Translations under genes and position numbers: made by a program
DNA from: RDXT01 sp033762375
GTDB lineage: Bacteria; Bacteroidota; Bacteroidia; J057
Direction of reading: 5' to 3'
Length of the DNA: 64,000 nt
Assembly (NCBI GenBank): GCA_033762375.1
Contig: JANRLQ010000096.1
Span: forward strand, 1 to 64,000
The notes under the pieces: generated by a model
What the model saw: only the letters and a program-made list of their open reading frames with translations
The model's database searches: none
Told to the model about the DNA's origin: nothing
In this document: in pieces, positions 6,524 to 15,134 of the stretch
How positions within the stretch are numbered: the stretch's first letter is position 1
Layout of the letters: each line of letters starts with the position of its first letter

Positions 6524-7801
6524 TCAATGCGAATGCCCCCCGCCCCCTTCCGATTTCGTCAGGTGCGATTGCAGGTAATAAGCCCCTTTGACCACGATGT
6601 TTTTCGCCGTTTCAACGGGCTGCAAAAAGGTGGTTTGCACAAAGCCGAGTTGCGAAGTCCCGGTTTTCACCTCGATGCGCTGAAAGTGAAACTCCGTGCC
6701 TTCGGCGGTTTTTGCTTCTTCTTCCAAAATGAAAACAAATTCCCGCCCTTCGGCTTTGATGATGGCATCCACGGGCAAGGCATCCACCGTGTTTGCGCCC
6801 ACGTCCACGAGCGCATTGACGTACATGCCGGGGATGAGCATCTGCCGCTCGTTCAAAATATCGGCGTGGACGGCGACCGATTTCGTCTCGTTCTCAAACG
6901 ATTTGCCGACGCTGAAAATCTTGCCCCGAAGTTCCGAGCCGTCCTGGTTGGTCAGGATGAAACGCACGTTCTGCCCCGGCTTCACCTTGAACAAGTCTTT
7001 TTCATAGACCAGCAAATCAACGTGCATCTTCGAGTTGTCCACGATGCTGAAAAGCGGTTTGCCGACCTCCGCCGCCGCTCCAATCGTTACGTTGATGTCG
7101 GTGATGTTGCCTGAAATCGGGGCAACAATGTTGATAATCGGCGACGTGGAATTGCCGCCAATCTCAATGTTCTGCCCTAAAATGGCGATTTGGCTTTGCA
7201 GAGTCTTGATTTTCGCCTCCTCCGCTTGCAGGTCGGAACTGACTTTTTGGAAGACCTTTTTGGCGTTCACGTTCTCGTCCGAGAGTTCTTTTTGGCGGGC
7301 GAATTCGAGTTTCAAAAATTCCAAATTGGCTTGCGAAGCAGTCAGTTCCTGATTGAGTTTTTCCCGGTCGAGGCGCAGGTTGTTGTAAGCCATGCTCTGC
7401 ATCGTTGCCAAAATTTGCCCCGCTTTCACGGCTTGCCCTTGCATGACTTTGATGGATTGGATAGTCCCGGGGAGTTGAACGCTCACTTGCGCCTGATTTT
7501 GCGGCGGCAGTTTGGTGTAGCCGTTGGCGTTGATGACCTCGCTCAAATTCTTCTTTTCAAAGTCGCCCAAAACCAACCCCGTCGCTTTGTACTGCGCCTC
7601 GTTGAGGTGAACTTCCTTCACGCCGGGCGTTTCCTCGTGGTTGACTTCTTCGTGGGCGGCTTCGGTTTTTTCGCCCTCGGCATGGTCGTGGTCGTGACCG
7701 TCGCCTTCGACGTGTTCGTGCTTGAAAAACAATGCCCAGATGATGACTCCGAGGAGGGCAGCGAGGGCGATGCCGCCGTATATTTTTACATTCTTGTTCA
7801 T
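6524..7801 (-). CDS. CusB/CzcB-type efflux RND periplasmic adaptor
   Basis: A 425-residue membrane-fusion protein that links the inner-membrane RND pump to the outer-membrane channel in the periplasm. An N-terminal membrane anchor (about residues 7-27) is followed by a His/Asp-rich stretch (HVEGDGHDHDHAEG), a biotinyl-lipoyl-like domain ('GTIQSIKVMQGQAVKAGQ' and, after the hairpin, 'GNITDINVTIGAAAEVGKP'), an alpha-helical hairpin between them, and a beta-barrel region. The C-terminus ends GGGGHSH, a second possible metal-binding tail. It is the third gene of the operon, after the CusA-TolC fusion and before the P1B ATPase. The neighbouring pump points to Zn/Cd/Co rather than Cu/Ag. Confidence 0.9.
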   Translation of the reverse strand: MNKNVKIYGGIALAALLGVIIWALFFKHEHVEGDGHDHDHAEGEKTEAAHEEVNHEETPGVKEVHLNEAQYKATGLVLGDFEKKNLSEVINANGYTKLPPQNQAQVSVQLPGTIQSIKVMQGQAVKAGQILATMQSMAYNNLRLDREKLNQELTASQANLEFLKLEFARQKELSDENVNAKKVFQKVSSDLQAEEAKIKTLQSQIAILGQNIEIGGNSTSPIINIVAPISGNITDINVTIGAAAEVGKPLFSIVDNSKMHVDLLVYEKDLFKVKPGQNVRFILTNQDGSELRGKIFSVGKSFENETKSVAVHADILNERQMLIPGMYVNALVDVGANTVDALPVDAIIKAEGREFVFILEEEAKTAEGTEFHFQRIEVKTGTSQLGFVQTTFLQPVETAKNIVVKGAYYLQSHLTKSEGGGGHSH

Positions 7802-7816
7802 TTTTATTGAGTTGAT

Positions 7817-7849
7817 AGACTTTTCAAGTTTTTAAAACTTGGAAAGTCT
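7817..7849. promoter_or_regulatory. intercistronic hairpin between cusA-tolC and cusB
   Basis: AGACTTTTCAAGTTTT (7817-7832) pairs with AAAACTTGGAAAGTCT (7834-7849) with one mismatch around a tiny loop. The hairpin fills most of the gap between the fusion-pump gene and the adaptor gene. It may act as an mRNA stabiliser or attenuator. Three hairpins of this kind separate genes in the metal clusters. Confidence 0.55.
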
Positions 7850-7855
7850 GGGTCA

Positions 7856-10800
7856 TTATTGATTGATGAGAAATTGAACGGAAACCACCGTCTGGTTGAG
7901 GCTGTTGACCGCCTCCAAATACGAGCGTTGGATTTCCAGATTGGTCTGCAAAGCCTGTGCGTACTCGACATAGCCGATGTCGCCGCCGAAATAGGCTTTC
8001 GAGGCGTTCTCGACGATGGATTTTGCGTTTGGCAAAGCCGTGTTTTGGTAGTAAGCCACCTTGTTTTTCCAAAAAACAAACTGCCCGGCTTGCTGCTGCA
8101 ACTGGTTTTGTAACTGCGCCTCGACGTACTCACCTTGCTTTTGCTGCGCCATGATTTGCAGGTCGGCGGCTTGGGTTTTTGACCGGTAGCCCTTTGCCCC
8201 AAAAATCGGAACGGAAATGCCAAGTTGAACGCCCTGAAAACGAGGCACAGCGTTGTAATTGACCACCTGACCGTCCACGTCCTGCGCCCCGGCGATGGAT
8301 TGGATGAAATAGCCAGCCTTGAAATCGGGCAGCCGCTCGGCATTTGTCAAGCGTTTTTCGGCTTCGGCAAGGGTGATTTGATTTTGGACAAAAAGCAAGT
8401 GCGGGTTGTTCCGCACGAGGTTCGAGTCCAGAATTTCGGAAAAATTGCTCGCTGAAAACGCCGATTCCGGTACGGAAAAATCCCCCGGAAGATTTAGCCA
8501 TTGCCGGAGGCTGGATTTTTCCGTTTCAATCAAGACCCTGATTTGAGCGATGTTTTGCAGCAAATTTTGCTGACGTGTCTCGGCGGTCGTTTTTTCCAAA
8601 AGAGTGCTTTCGCCCGTTTTGAATTTCAGCGAAGCCGCCCGCACGAATTGCTGCAACAGGCTGTCTTCCCGCACCAAAACATTTTCCAACGCCATTAAAT
8701 ATTGGATTTGAAACCAAGCCTGACGAACATTGAAAGTCAGTTCGCTTTTTGAAATGGCGAGTTGCGATTGGGCGACACCCGTTTGTTGGACAGCCAGATT
8801 GCGCCTTGCTTTCAACGTTCCGGGGTTCGGGATTTCCTGCGAAACGGAGAAATTTTCGTCGAAACGGCGGCTGTTGAACTGCCCCAATTGCGCCCCGAAA
8901 TCTGTTTTCGGGAAAATGCCCGCCGCTCGCTGCATGGCTTCGTGAGACTGGATTTCCAGCGAATTGGATTGCAGCAATTGGTTGTTTTTGTAAGCCGTTT
9001 CCAATGCTTCGGGCAATGTCAAAACTGGCGTTTGGGCAGTTGTTTTTATCGAAAAACAAAAACAAAGTGCCAGCAATGCCGTGGCTACCGGGGCTTTTTT
9101 GCGCCTTCCTTTCAATTTTTCCTCGAAAAAATAATACAAAATCGGCAGCACGATGAGCGTCAAAAGCGTGGCGGTAATCAAACCGCCAATGACGACCGTC
9201 GCCAGTGGTTTTTGCACTTCTGCGCCCGCCCCGGTACTCAACGCCATTGGCAAAAAGCCGAGCGAAGCCACCGATGCCGTCATGATGACGGGGCGAAGGC
9301 GGACTTTCGTGCCTTCTTTTATCCTTTCCCAAACGTCAGACATACCCTCGCTTTTGAGTTGGTTGAAATAGCCGATTAGCACGATGCCGTTCAGAACCGC
9401 CACGCCAAAAAGTGCGATGAAACCCACGCCCGCCGAAATCGAAAACGGCATTCCCCGCATCCACAAAGCAAACACGCCGCCGATGGCGGAAAGCGGGATT
9501 GCGGTGAAAATCAGGAGCGATTGTTTGATGCTGCCAAACGTGAAAAACAGCAAGACAAAAATCAGCGCAAGCGCAACGGGGACGGCGACGGAAAGCCGCT
9601 TGTTCGCCTCGACGAGGTTCTGGAACTGCCCGCCGTAGGTAGTGTAGTAGCCCGGCGGCATTTTCAGTTTATCGTCCAGATTTGCCTGAATTTCGGTCAC
9701 GACGCTCTTTACGTCCCTTCCCCGGACGTTGAAACCGATGACGATGCGCCGCTTTCCGTCCTCCCTGCTGATTTGCGAAAAACCGGGTTCGAGGGCGATG
9801 TCCGCCACTTGTTCGAGCGGGATTTGACTGCCCGAAGGGAGCGAAACGAACAGGTTTTTGAGGTTGGAAATGTCCTGCCGGCTGTCGTTTTGGAGGCGCA
9901 CGACGAGGTCGAAACGTTTTTCGCCTTCGTAAACCACGCCCGCTTTTTCGCCCGCAAAACCCGTGCGGACGATTTGGTTGAGGTCGCCGACGTTCAAGCC
10001 GTACAATGCCAGTTTGTCCTTGTTGTATTTTACGGTGATTTGCGGCAAGCCGCTGACGGCTTCGGGGCGGGCATCTTCCACGCCTTTCACGCTTTGAATG
10101 AGGGGCATGGCTTGCTCCGCCAGACCTGCCAAAAGGTCAATGTCCTCGCCGAAAATCTTCACCGCCACGTCGCTGCGCACGCCCGTCATCAGTTCGTTGA
10201 AACGCATTTGGATAGGCTGGGTGAATTCGGTGGTCACGCCCGGAATGTCGTCGAGTGCGTGTTCTATTTTGGACATCAGTTCTTCTTTGGTCTCGGCGGA
10301 AGTCCATTCTTTTTTGTCCTTCAAAATCACCATTGCATCGGCGACTTCCATGGGCATGGGGTCGGTGGGGACTTCTGCGCTGCCGATTTTGGAGACAACT
10401 TGCCGCACTTCCGGGAAGTTTTTCAGCAAAATTGCCTCGGCTTTGGTCGTCGTCTCGATTTCCTGCCCCAGCGAACTGCCCGGCGGGATGATGATGTGCG
10501 TGGCAATGTCGCCTTCCTCCAACGTGGGGATAAACTCGCCGCCCAGCCGCCCGAAAATCACCAGCGAAAGGGCAAAAAACAAAACAGCCAAGCCGACAAC
10601 AAGGGCTTTCATTTTCATGGCACCTTCCAAAATGGGCGCATAAATTCGGTAGCAAAAGGCGATGATTCGGTCGGAAATGTTCTGCGTATGCCCCGTTTTT
10701 TTGCTCAAAAACAAGGCGGACATCATCGGGACGTAGGTCAACGAAAGGATGAACGCCCCCAAAATGGCGAAGGAAACGGTCTGCGCCATGGGCTTGAACA

Positions 10801-12211
10801 TCTTACCCTCGATGCCGACCAACGCCAAAATGGGCAGGTAAACGATGAGGATGATGATTTCGCCGAAGGCTGCGCTGCCCCGGATTTTGACGGAAGCCTG
10901 ATAAACGGCGTCGTCCATTTGGGCGGTCGAGAGCCTGCCCTTGTCCGTGATTTGCAATCGGTGGACGATGGCTTCGACGATGATGACCGCCCCGTCCACA
11001 ATCAGCCCGAAATCAATGGCACCGAGGCTCATCTGGTTGCCGTAAACGCCGAAGAAATTCATCTGGCTGACCGAAAAAAGCAAGTAATGCGGGATGACCG
11101 AAGCCACGACCAAGCCCGCCCGCAGGTTGCCGAGCAACAAAATGAGGATGAAAACGACTATGAGCGCACCTTCGAGGAGGTTGGTCTGGACGGTTCCGAT
11201 GGCGTTGTTGACCAATTTTGTGCGGTCGAGGAACGGCTCCACGTCCACGCCTTCGGGCAGGGATTTTCGGATTTGCTCCATTTTTTCCTTGACCCGCCCG
11301 ACGACCTCTGCGCTGTTCTCGCCTTTGAGCATCATCACCATGCCGCTGACTGCTTCGCCCTTGCCGTCCTTCGTGGTCGCCCCGTAGCGGATGGAACTGC
11401 CCAACTGCACCGTCGCCACGTCCCGCACCAAAATGGGGATGCCGTTTTGGCTTTTGACGACGATTTTTTGGATGTCGTCAATGCCGTTGACCATGCCGAT
11501 GCCCCGGATGAAGTAGGCGTTCGGTTTTTTGTCAATGTACGCCCCGCCGGTGTTCTCGTTGTTGTGTTCGAGGGCTTCGAGGATTTCGGGCATGGTAGTG
11601 TTCATGCTCCGCAACTTGTCGGGCTGCACGGCGATTTCGTACTGTTTGAGCATGCCGCCGAGGGTATTGACCTCCGCCACGCCCTTCGTGCCGATGAGTT
11701 GCGGTTTGATTATCCAGTCCTGCACCGTGCGCAAGTCCATGGCGTTGTACTTGTCCTCAAAACCGGGCTTGGGGAACACGACGTACTGGTAAATCTCGCC
11801 AAGACCCGTGCTGATGGGCGCCATTTCGGGCGTTCCCATACCTGCGGGGATATTGTCCTCGGCTTCTTTGAGGCGTTCGGAAATTTGGGTCCTCGCCCAA
11901 AAAATGTCCACCTCCTCCTCAAAGACGACGGTCACGACGCTCAACCCGAAGCGGCTGATGGAGCGCAGTTCGACAATTTTTGGGATGGGTTTTACCGCCT
12001 GTTCGATGGGGTAGGTGATGAATTTTTCCACTTCCTGCGCTGCCAAAGTGGGCGAGGAAGTGATGACTTGCACCTGATTATTAGTAATGTCAGGCAATGC
12101 GTCAATGGGCAGTCGAGACAAGGAGAAAATGCCCCAGACGACCAAAGCCAGCGTGAAAAGTCCGATGATGAACTTGTTCTTTATGCTGAAATGGATGATT
12201 TTATCAAGCAT
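7856..12211 (-). CDS. CusA/CzcA heavy-metal RND pump fused to a TolC-type outer-membrane factor
   Basis: A 1451-residue fusion. Residues 1 to about 1030 form a complete HME-RND pump: 12 membrane helices, periplasmic porter loops, and in TM4 the proton-relay motif 'DFGLIVDGAVIIVEA'. Its spacing (DFGxxxDGAVxxxE) matches CzcA-like Zn/Co/Cd pumps rather than CusA Cu/Ag pumps. Residues about 1035-1060 are a basic, then hydrophobic stretch ending near Ala-Gln, like an internal signal peptide. Residues about 1060-1451 are a TolC/CzcC-type outer-membrane efflux protein with two long coiled-coil repeats ('LTLPEALETAYKNNQ' and 'ISVPIFGAKGYRSK'). Such fusions are known in Bacteroidota. One reading frame encodes two of the three tripartite pump parts, and the adaptor gene follows 54 bp downstream. 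Confidence 0.93.
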   Translation of the reverse strand: MLDKIIHFSIKNKFIIGLFTLALVVWGIFSLSRLPIDALPDITNNQVQVITSSPTLAAQEVEKFITYPIEQAVKPIPKIVELRSISRFGLSVVTVVFEEEVDIFWARTQISERLKEAEDNIPAGMGTPEMAPISTGLGEIYQYVVFPKPGFEDKYNAMDLRTVQDWIIKPQLIGTKGVAEVNTLGGMLKQYEIAVQPDKLRSMNTTMPEILEALEHNNENTGGAYIDKKPNAYFIRGIGMVNGIDDIQKIVVKSQNGIPILVRDVATVQLGSSIRYGATTKDGKGEAVSGMVMMLKGENSAEVVGRVKEKMEQIRKSLPEGVDVEPFLDRTKLVNNAIGTVQTNLLEGALIVVFILILLLGNLRAGLVVASVIPHYLLFSVSQMNFFGVYGNQMSLGAIDFGLIVDGAVIIVEAIVHRLQITDKGRLSTAQMDDAVYQASVKIRGSAAFGEIIILIVYLPILALVGIEGKMFKPMAQTVSFAILGAFILSLTYVPMMSALFLSKKTGHTQNISDRIIAFCYRIYAPILEGAMKMKALVVGLAVLFFALSLVIFGRLGGEFIPTLEEGDIATHIIIPPGSSLGQEIETTTKAEAILLKNFPEVRQVVSKIGSAEVPTDPMPMEVADAMVILKDKKEWTSAETKEELMSKIEHALDDIPGVTTEFTQPIQMRFNELMTGVRSDVAVKIFGEDIDLLAGLAEQAMPLIQSVKGVEDARPEAVSGLPQITVKYNKDKLALYGLNVGDLNQIVRTGFAGEKAGVVYEGEKRFDLVVRLQNDSRQDISNLKNLFVSLPSGSQIPLEQVADIALEPGFSQISREDGKRRIVIGFNVRGRDVKSVVTEIQANLDDKLKMPPGYYTTYGGQFQNLVEANKRLSVAVPVALALIFVLLFFTFGSIKQSLLIFTAIPLSAIGGVFALWMRGMPFSISAGVGFIALFGVAVLNGIVLIGYFNQLKSEGMSDVWERIKEGTKVRLRPVIMTASVASLGFLPMALSTGAGAEVQKPLATVVIGGLITATLLTLIVLPILYYFFEEKLKGRRKKAPVATALLALCFCFSIKTTAQTPVLTLPEALETAYKNNQLLQSNSLEIQSHEAMQRAAGIFPKTDFGAQLGQFNSRRFDENFSVSQEIPNPGTLKARRNLAVQQTGVAQSQLAISKSELTFNVRQAWFQIQYLMALENVLVREDSLLQQFVRAASLKFKTGESTLLEKTTAETRQQNLLQNIAQIRVLIETEKSSLRQWLNLPGDFSVPESAFSASNFSEILDSNLVRNNPHLLFVQNQITLAEAEKRLTNAERLPDFKAGYFIQSIAGAQDVDGQVVNYNAVPRFQGVQLGISVPIFGAKGYRSKTQAADLQIMAQQKQGEYVEAQLQNQLQQQAGQFVFWKNKVAYYQNTALPNAKSIVENASKAYFGGDIGYVEYAQALQTNLEIQRSYLEAVNSLNQTVVSVQFLINQ

Positions 12212-12259
12212 TGAAAGTTAGTTTAGATTGAACAAAACGCCGAAAAGCGGTGGCAGAGC

Positions 12260-12292
12260 TGCCGCCTTTTGGCGGGGTGCGGCGAAGCCGCA
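12260..12292. promoter_or_regulatory. paired GC-rich hairpins between the DUF6660 gene and cusA-tolC
   Basis: CCGCCTTTTGGCGG (12260-12273) and GTGCGGCGAAGCCGCAC (12276-12292) form two adjacent perfect stem-loops in the 104-bp gap before the fusion-pump start codon (12211). They are in the 5' leader of the pump gene or between cistrons. They could limit read-through from the small upstream gene or regulate translation. No T run follows. Confidence 0.5.
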
Positions 12293-12315
12293 CCGGATTT
12301 TTCCTTTGTTGAAAT

Positions 12316-12648
12316 CTAAACTTGGGGAGGGCGGAAGATGGAATCGGGATGCCCGCTTTGCCAATCAATAGCGTAGTGGAATACGCTTTTTTCCTCAATT
12401 ACCAGAGGGATTGGCTTGAAGTGCCATTTGAAGGCTTTGGGCTGGGCAATGAGTTGTCCGCAGCAACTGCATGTGCAGAAGGGAGAGCAATGGTCGGCAC
12501 CCGTTTCGTGTGGGCAGTTGGAGTGTTCGTTGGTGGAAAAGTTTGCCAATTCAGCACTTGCCGGGGCATTCGTTGCGTGAATGTCGGTACATGGCATTGC
12601 GCTCAATGCCAAGAAGTACAGGCTGAAAATTAAGCAAAAGGGCTTCAT
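12316..12648 (-). CDS. DUF6660-like small Cys/His-rich exported protein
   Basis: A 110-residue protein with a signal peptide (MKPFCLIFSLYFLALSAMPC) and a mature part with a dense cysteine/histidine patch: 'CPHETGADHCSPFCTCSCC' (about residues 45-63). It resembles the small DUF6660 proteins encoded upstream of CusA/CzcA pumps in Bacteroidota. The role is not established; the Cys/His cluster suggests periplasmic metal binding or sensing. It is the first gene of the Zn/Cd efflux operon running left to 4438. Its upstream region (12649-12725) is an extremely AT-rich stretch next to palindrome A, so the operon promoter probably lies there. Confidence 0.75.
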   Translation of the reverse strand: MKPFCLIFSLYFLALSAMPCTDIHATNAPASAELANFSTNEHSNCPHETGADHCSPFCTCSCCGQLIAQPKAFKWHFKPIPLVIEEKSVFHYAIDWQSGHPDSIFRPPQV

Positions 12649-12725
12649 TGCTGTGTATAACGTGGTTTGGGGTGGTTTTGTTTTTATTATTTTTATTTTA
12701 TTATATTTTTATTTTTTTAATTGGG

Positions 12726-12808
12726 GATAACGGTTGCACTCCCGCCCGTGCCGCCCTGCGTTGGCTTTGCGGGTTGGGCTTGGGCGGCATGGTCGGGAGT
12801 GCGTTGTT
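12726..12808. repeat. attC-like palindrome A, downstream of the copper oxidase gene
   Basis: The 21-bp arms at 12736-12756 (GCACTCCCGCCCGTGCCGCC...) and 12782-12802 pair with two mismatches around a 25-nt loop; the flanks are GATAAC (12726-12731) and GTTCAGC (from 12807). It is a near copy of 4320-4407 in the same orientation and lies about 35 bp past the copper oxidase stop. A 60-bp run of almost pure A/T lies immediately to its left. Recombination between the two copies would excise the whole Zn/Cd operon as a circle of about 8.4 kb. Confidence 0.65.
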
Positions 12809-12842
12809 CAGCGCATTTTATTTTTATTTATTTCATTCATTT

Positions 12843-15134
12843 TCAGTAGGTTATGGTCAATCCTGCCCCTATTCCCATGTCGCTGTCATAATGCGAAGAT
12901 AAAGACAAATTCTTCGATAAAATGTACCTTCCGCCGAGCATATACTCCTTGTCCGTATTGACCATTAAATTCATCCGCAAACGCTTGGAGAGTGGAATAT
13001 CTTCCCGGCTCAATTGAAAACGGAATTTGCCGTCGCCGTCAATTCTTGCATCTGCTATAAACAGCATCGGCAATGTATAGGCAATGCCAACAACGCCCGT
13101 TTTGCGGTCGTTTTTATTGCTTTTTTGCCCGAACATATTGGTTTCCTCCCCGCCAAAAATGTTGTTTTCAGAAGGGTCTTCTTTTTTGAAATGATAATCA
13201 AAACCTGCGTAAGCGTACAGCCATTGCATCTTGCCCAAATACCGCCCGAACATGGTTTCGCTCTCGTAACCATGCCGTGCGTGCAGCCCCAAATGCCAAA
13301 TCGTTTCAAATTTCCAGCGGGTGTTTGCCAGCATTGCCCCGCCGTCGCTGCCATTGCTTTCCAGTCCAATCTCCGCCATTGCATGAAACCGCCTATCGTC
13401 GGCAAATAACTGGCGTTGCGCCAATTTCGGATTTGGAATTAAAGGATTAGGGGCTTGGTTTTCATAAGTAAATACACGTCCCATACCGCTCATCATGTGG
13501 TAAAGGATATGGCAATGAAAAAACCAATCGCCTTCCACGTTGGCATTAAATTCCAAGGTATCGGTTTCCATGGGCATAATATCTACAATGTTTTTTAAAG
13601 GCGCATATTCGCCCTGCCCATTGAGCAACCTGAAATCGTGTCCGTGCAAGTGCATCGGGTGGCGCATCATCGAGCCGTTGTAAAGCACGAGGCGCACGTT
13701 TTCGCCTTTTTTAATCAGGATTTTATCGGTTTCCGAAACCACTTTGTTGTCCAAACTCCAAACGTAGCGGTTCATGTTTCCCGAAAGTTCAAAATACAGT
13801 TCCTTGACCGGAACACTTTTGGGCAGCGTTGTTTCGGTCGGCGATTTCAGCATGGCGTAATTCAAAGTAACAATGTCCGAAAGCGCATTGGCATCGTATT
13901 GTTCCGCTTCGTTTTTCATGTCCTCCATTATCATATCGCCCATGTCATGCTTGTGTTTTTGCTCCGCTTCGCCCGTGATTTCTGGGTACATCACCACATT
14001 CATGTCCATTTGGTTGAGGCTCATATTCATGCCCATGTCATCCAAATCCCCATTCATTTTCATCATGCCGTTCATCATTTTCATACCCTCGAAATATTTG
14101 AGTTTGGGCAATGGCAAACTCAATTTCTTCACGCCCGCACCCAAAAACAGCGAAGCCGATTTGGTGCGGTCTTCCGGGGTTGCCAAAAATTCATGGGAAA
14201 AACCGTCGGTCGGGATTGTGACAATCACATCATACGTTTCAGAAACGGCGATGATTAACCTGTCAACTTCAACGGGTTCAACGTCGTTGCCGTCATTCGC
14301 AACTACGGTCATTTTGCCGCCGCCATAAGTTAGCCAAAAATAGGACGAGGCACCACCGTTTGAAATCCTTAATCGCACTTTATCTCCTCTTTTGAACTGC
14401 GTGAGTTGGCTCTCGTTTTTCCCGTTTATCAAAAACTTGTCGTAATAGACATCGCTCACGTCCATAGCGTTCATGCGCTTCCATTCATTGGCTACTTTGG
14501 TCTTGAAATGCCCCTGTTTTATAGCCTCGCCATAACTCTGCGTAGTCCCTTTTTTGATGGCAAACCAATCGGTCGCATTGTGCAACATCCGATGCACATT
14601 GTCGGGGTTCATGTCCGTCCACTCGCTCAAAACGATGGGAACGGTAGGCAAATCGTCAATGCCTTTCCTGAACCCCGCCTGTTTTTCCATGACGAAAGAG
14701 CCGTACATCCCGATTTGTTCCTGCAAGCCCGAATGGCTGTGATACCAATGCGTACCGTGCTGGATTATCGGAAACTTGTACAAATGCGTGGTGTTCGGCT
14801 CGATGGGCATTTGGGTCAGGTTCGGTACGCCGTCCTCTTTGTTTGGCAAAAACAGCCCGTGCCAATGCAGGGAAGTAGTTTCGTTCAATTCATTGTGGAC
14901 ATAAATTTCGGCGGTATCGCCCTCCGTAAAAGTAAGTGTGGGCATTGGGATTTGCCCGTTCACGGCGATTGCCCTTTTGGGTTTTCCCGTAAAATTCACC
15001 GTCGTGTCCCTGATATACAGGTCGTAGCGCACCGTTTTTTGTGCAAAAAGCGGTTGCAGCAAAAGCAAAAGCACCGCTATTGACAGCACTTTTTGATGAA
15101 TATCTTTTTGAAAAGCCATTTTAGAAAATTTCAT
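12843..15134 (-). CDS. CopA-type multicopper oxidase fused to a CopB-like outer-membrane barrel
   Basis: A 763-residue exported protein. After a signal peptide it has three cupredoxin domains with all copper-binding blocks: 'HWHG' (near residue 90), 'HWYHSH', 'HPMHLHGHDF' and 'HCHILYHMMSGM' (T1/T2/T3 ligands). A methionine-rich insertion around residues 350-380 (MKMMNGMMKMNG, MGMNMSLNQMDMN) is typical of copper-tolerance oxidases such as CopA and CueO. From about residue 570 a second region resembles CopB: 'ADDRRFHAMAEIGLESNG', then alternating beta strands to a C-terminal Tyr, as in an outer-membrane barrel. It probably oxidises Cu(I) near the outer membrane. Its start overlaps the upstream methyltransferase stop (ATGA), so the two are translationally coupled. 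Confidence 0.88.
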   Translation of the reverse strand: MKFSKMAFQKDIHQKVLSIAVLLLLLQPLFAQKTVRYDLYIRDTTVNFTGKPKRAIAVNGQIPMPTLTFTEGDTAEIYVHNELNETTSLHWHGLFLPNKEDGVPNLTQMPIEPNTTHLYKFPIIQHGTHWYHSHSGLQEQIGMYGSFVMEKQAGFRKGIDDLPTVPIVLSEWTDMNPDNVHRMLHNATDWFAIKKGTTQSYGEAIKQGHFKTKVANEWKRMNAMDVSDVYYDKFLINGKNESQLTQFKRGDKVRLRISNGGASSYFWLTYGGGKMTVVANDGNDVEPVEVDRLIIAVSETYDVIVTIPTDGFSHEFLATPEDRTKSASLFLGAGVKKLSLPLPKLKYFEGMKMMNGMMKMNGDLDDMGMNMSLNQMDMNVVMYPEITGEAEQKHKHDMGDMIMEDMKNEAEQYDANALSDIVTLNYAMLKSPTETTLPKSVPVKELYFELSGNMNRYVWSLDNKVVSETDKILIKKGENVRLVLYNGSMMRHPMHLHGHDFRLLNGQGEYAPLKNIVDIMPMETDTLEFNANVEGDWFFHCHILYHMMSGMGRVFTYENQAPNPLIPNPKLAQRQLFADDRRFHAMAEIGLESNGSDGGAMLANTRWKFETIWHLGLHARHGYESETMFGRYLGKMQWLYAYAGFDYHFKKEDPSENNIFGGEETNMFGQKSNKNDRKTGVVGIAYTLPMLFIADARIDGDGKFRFQLSREDIPLSKRLRMNLMVNTDKEYMLGGRYILSKNLSLSSHYDSDMGIGAGLTITY

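Noticed and set aside
9521..12214. Long open frame on the plus strand (897 codons) opposite the CusA-TolC gene
   Set aside because: It is the antisense shadow of a gene with clear RND motifs; no family pattern and no start context.
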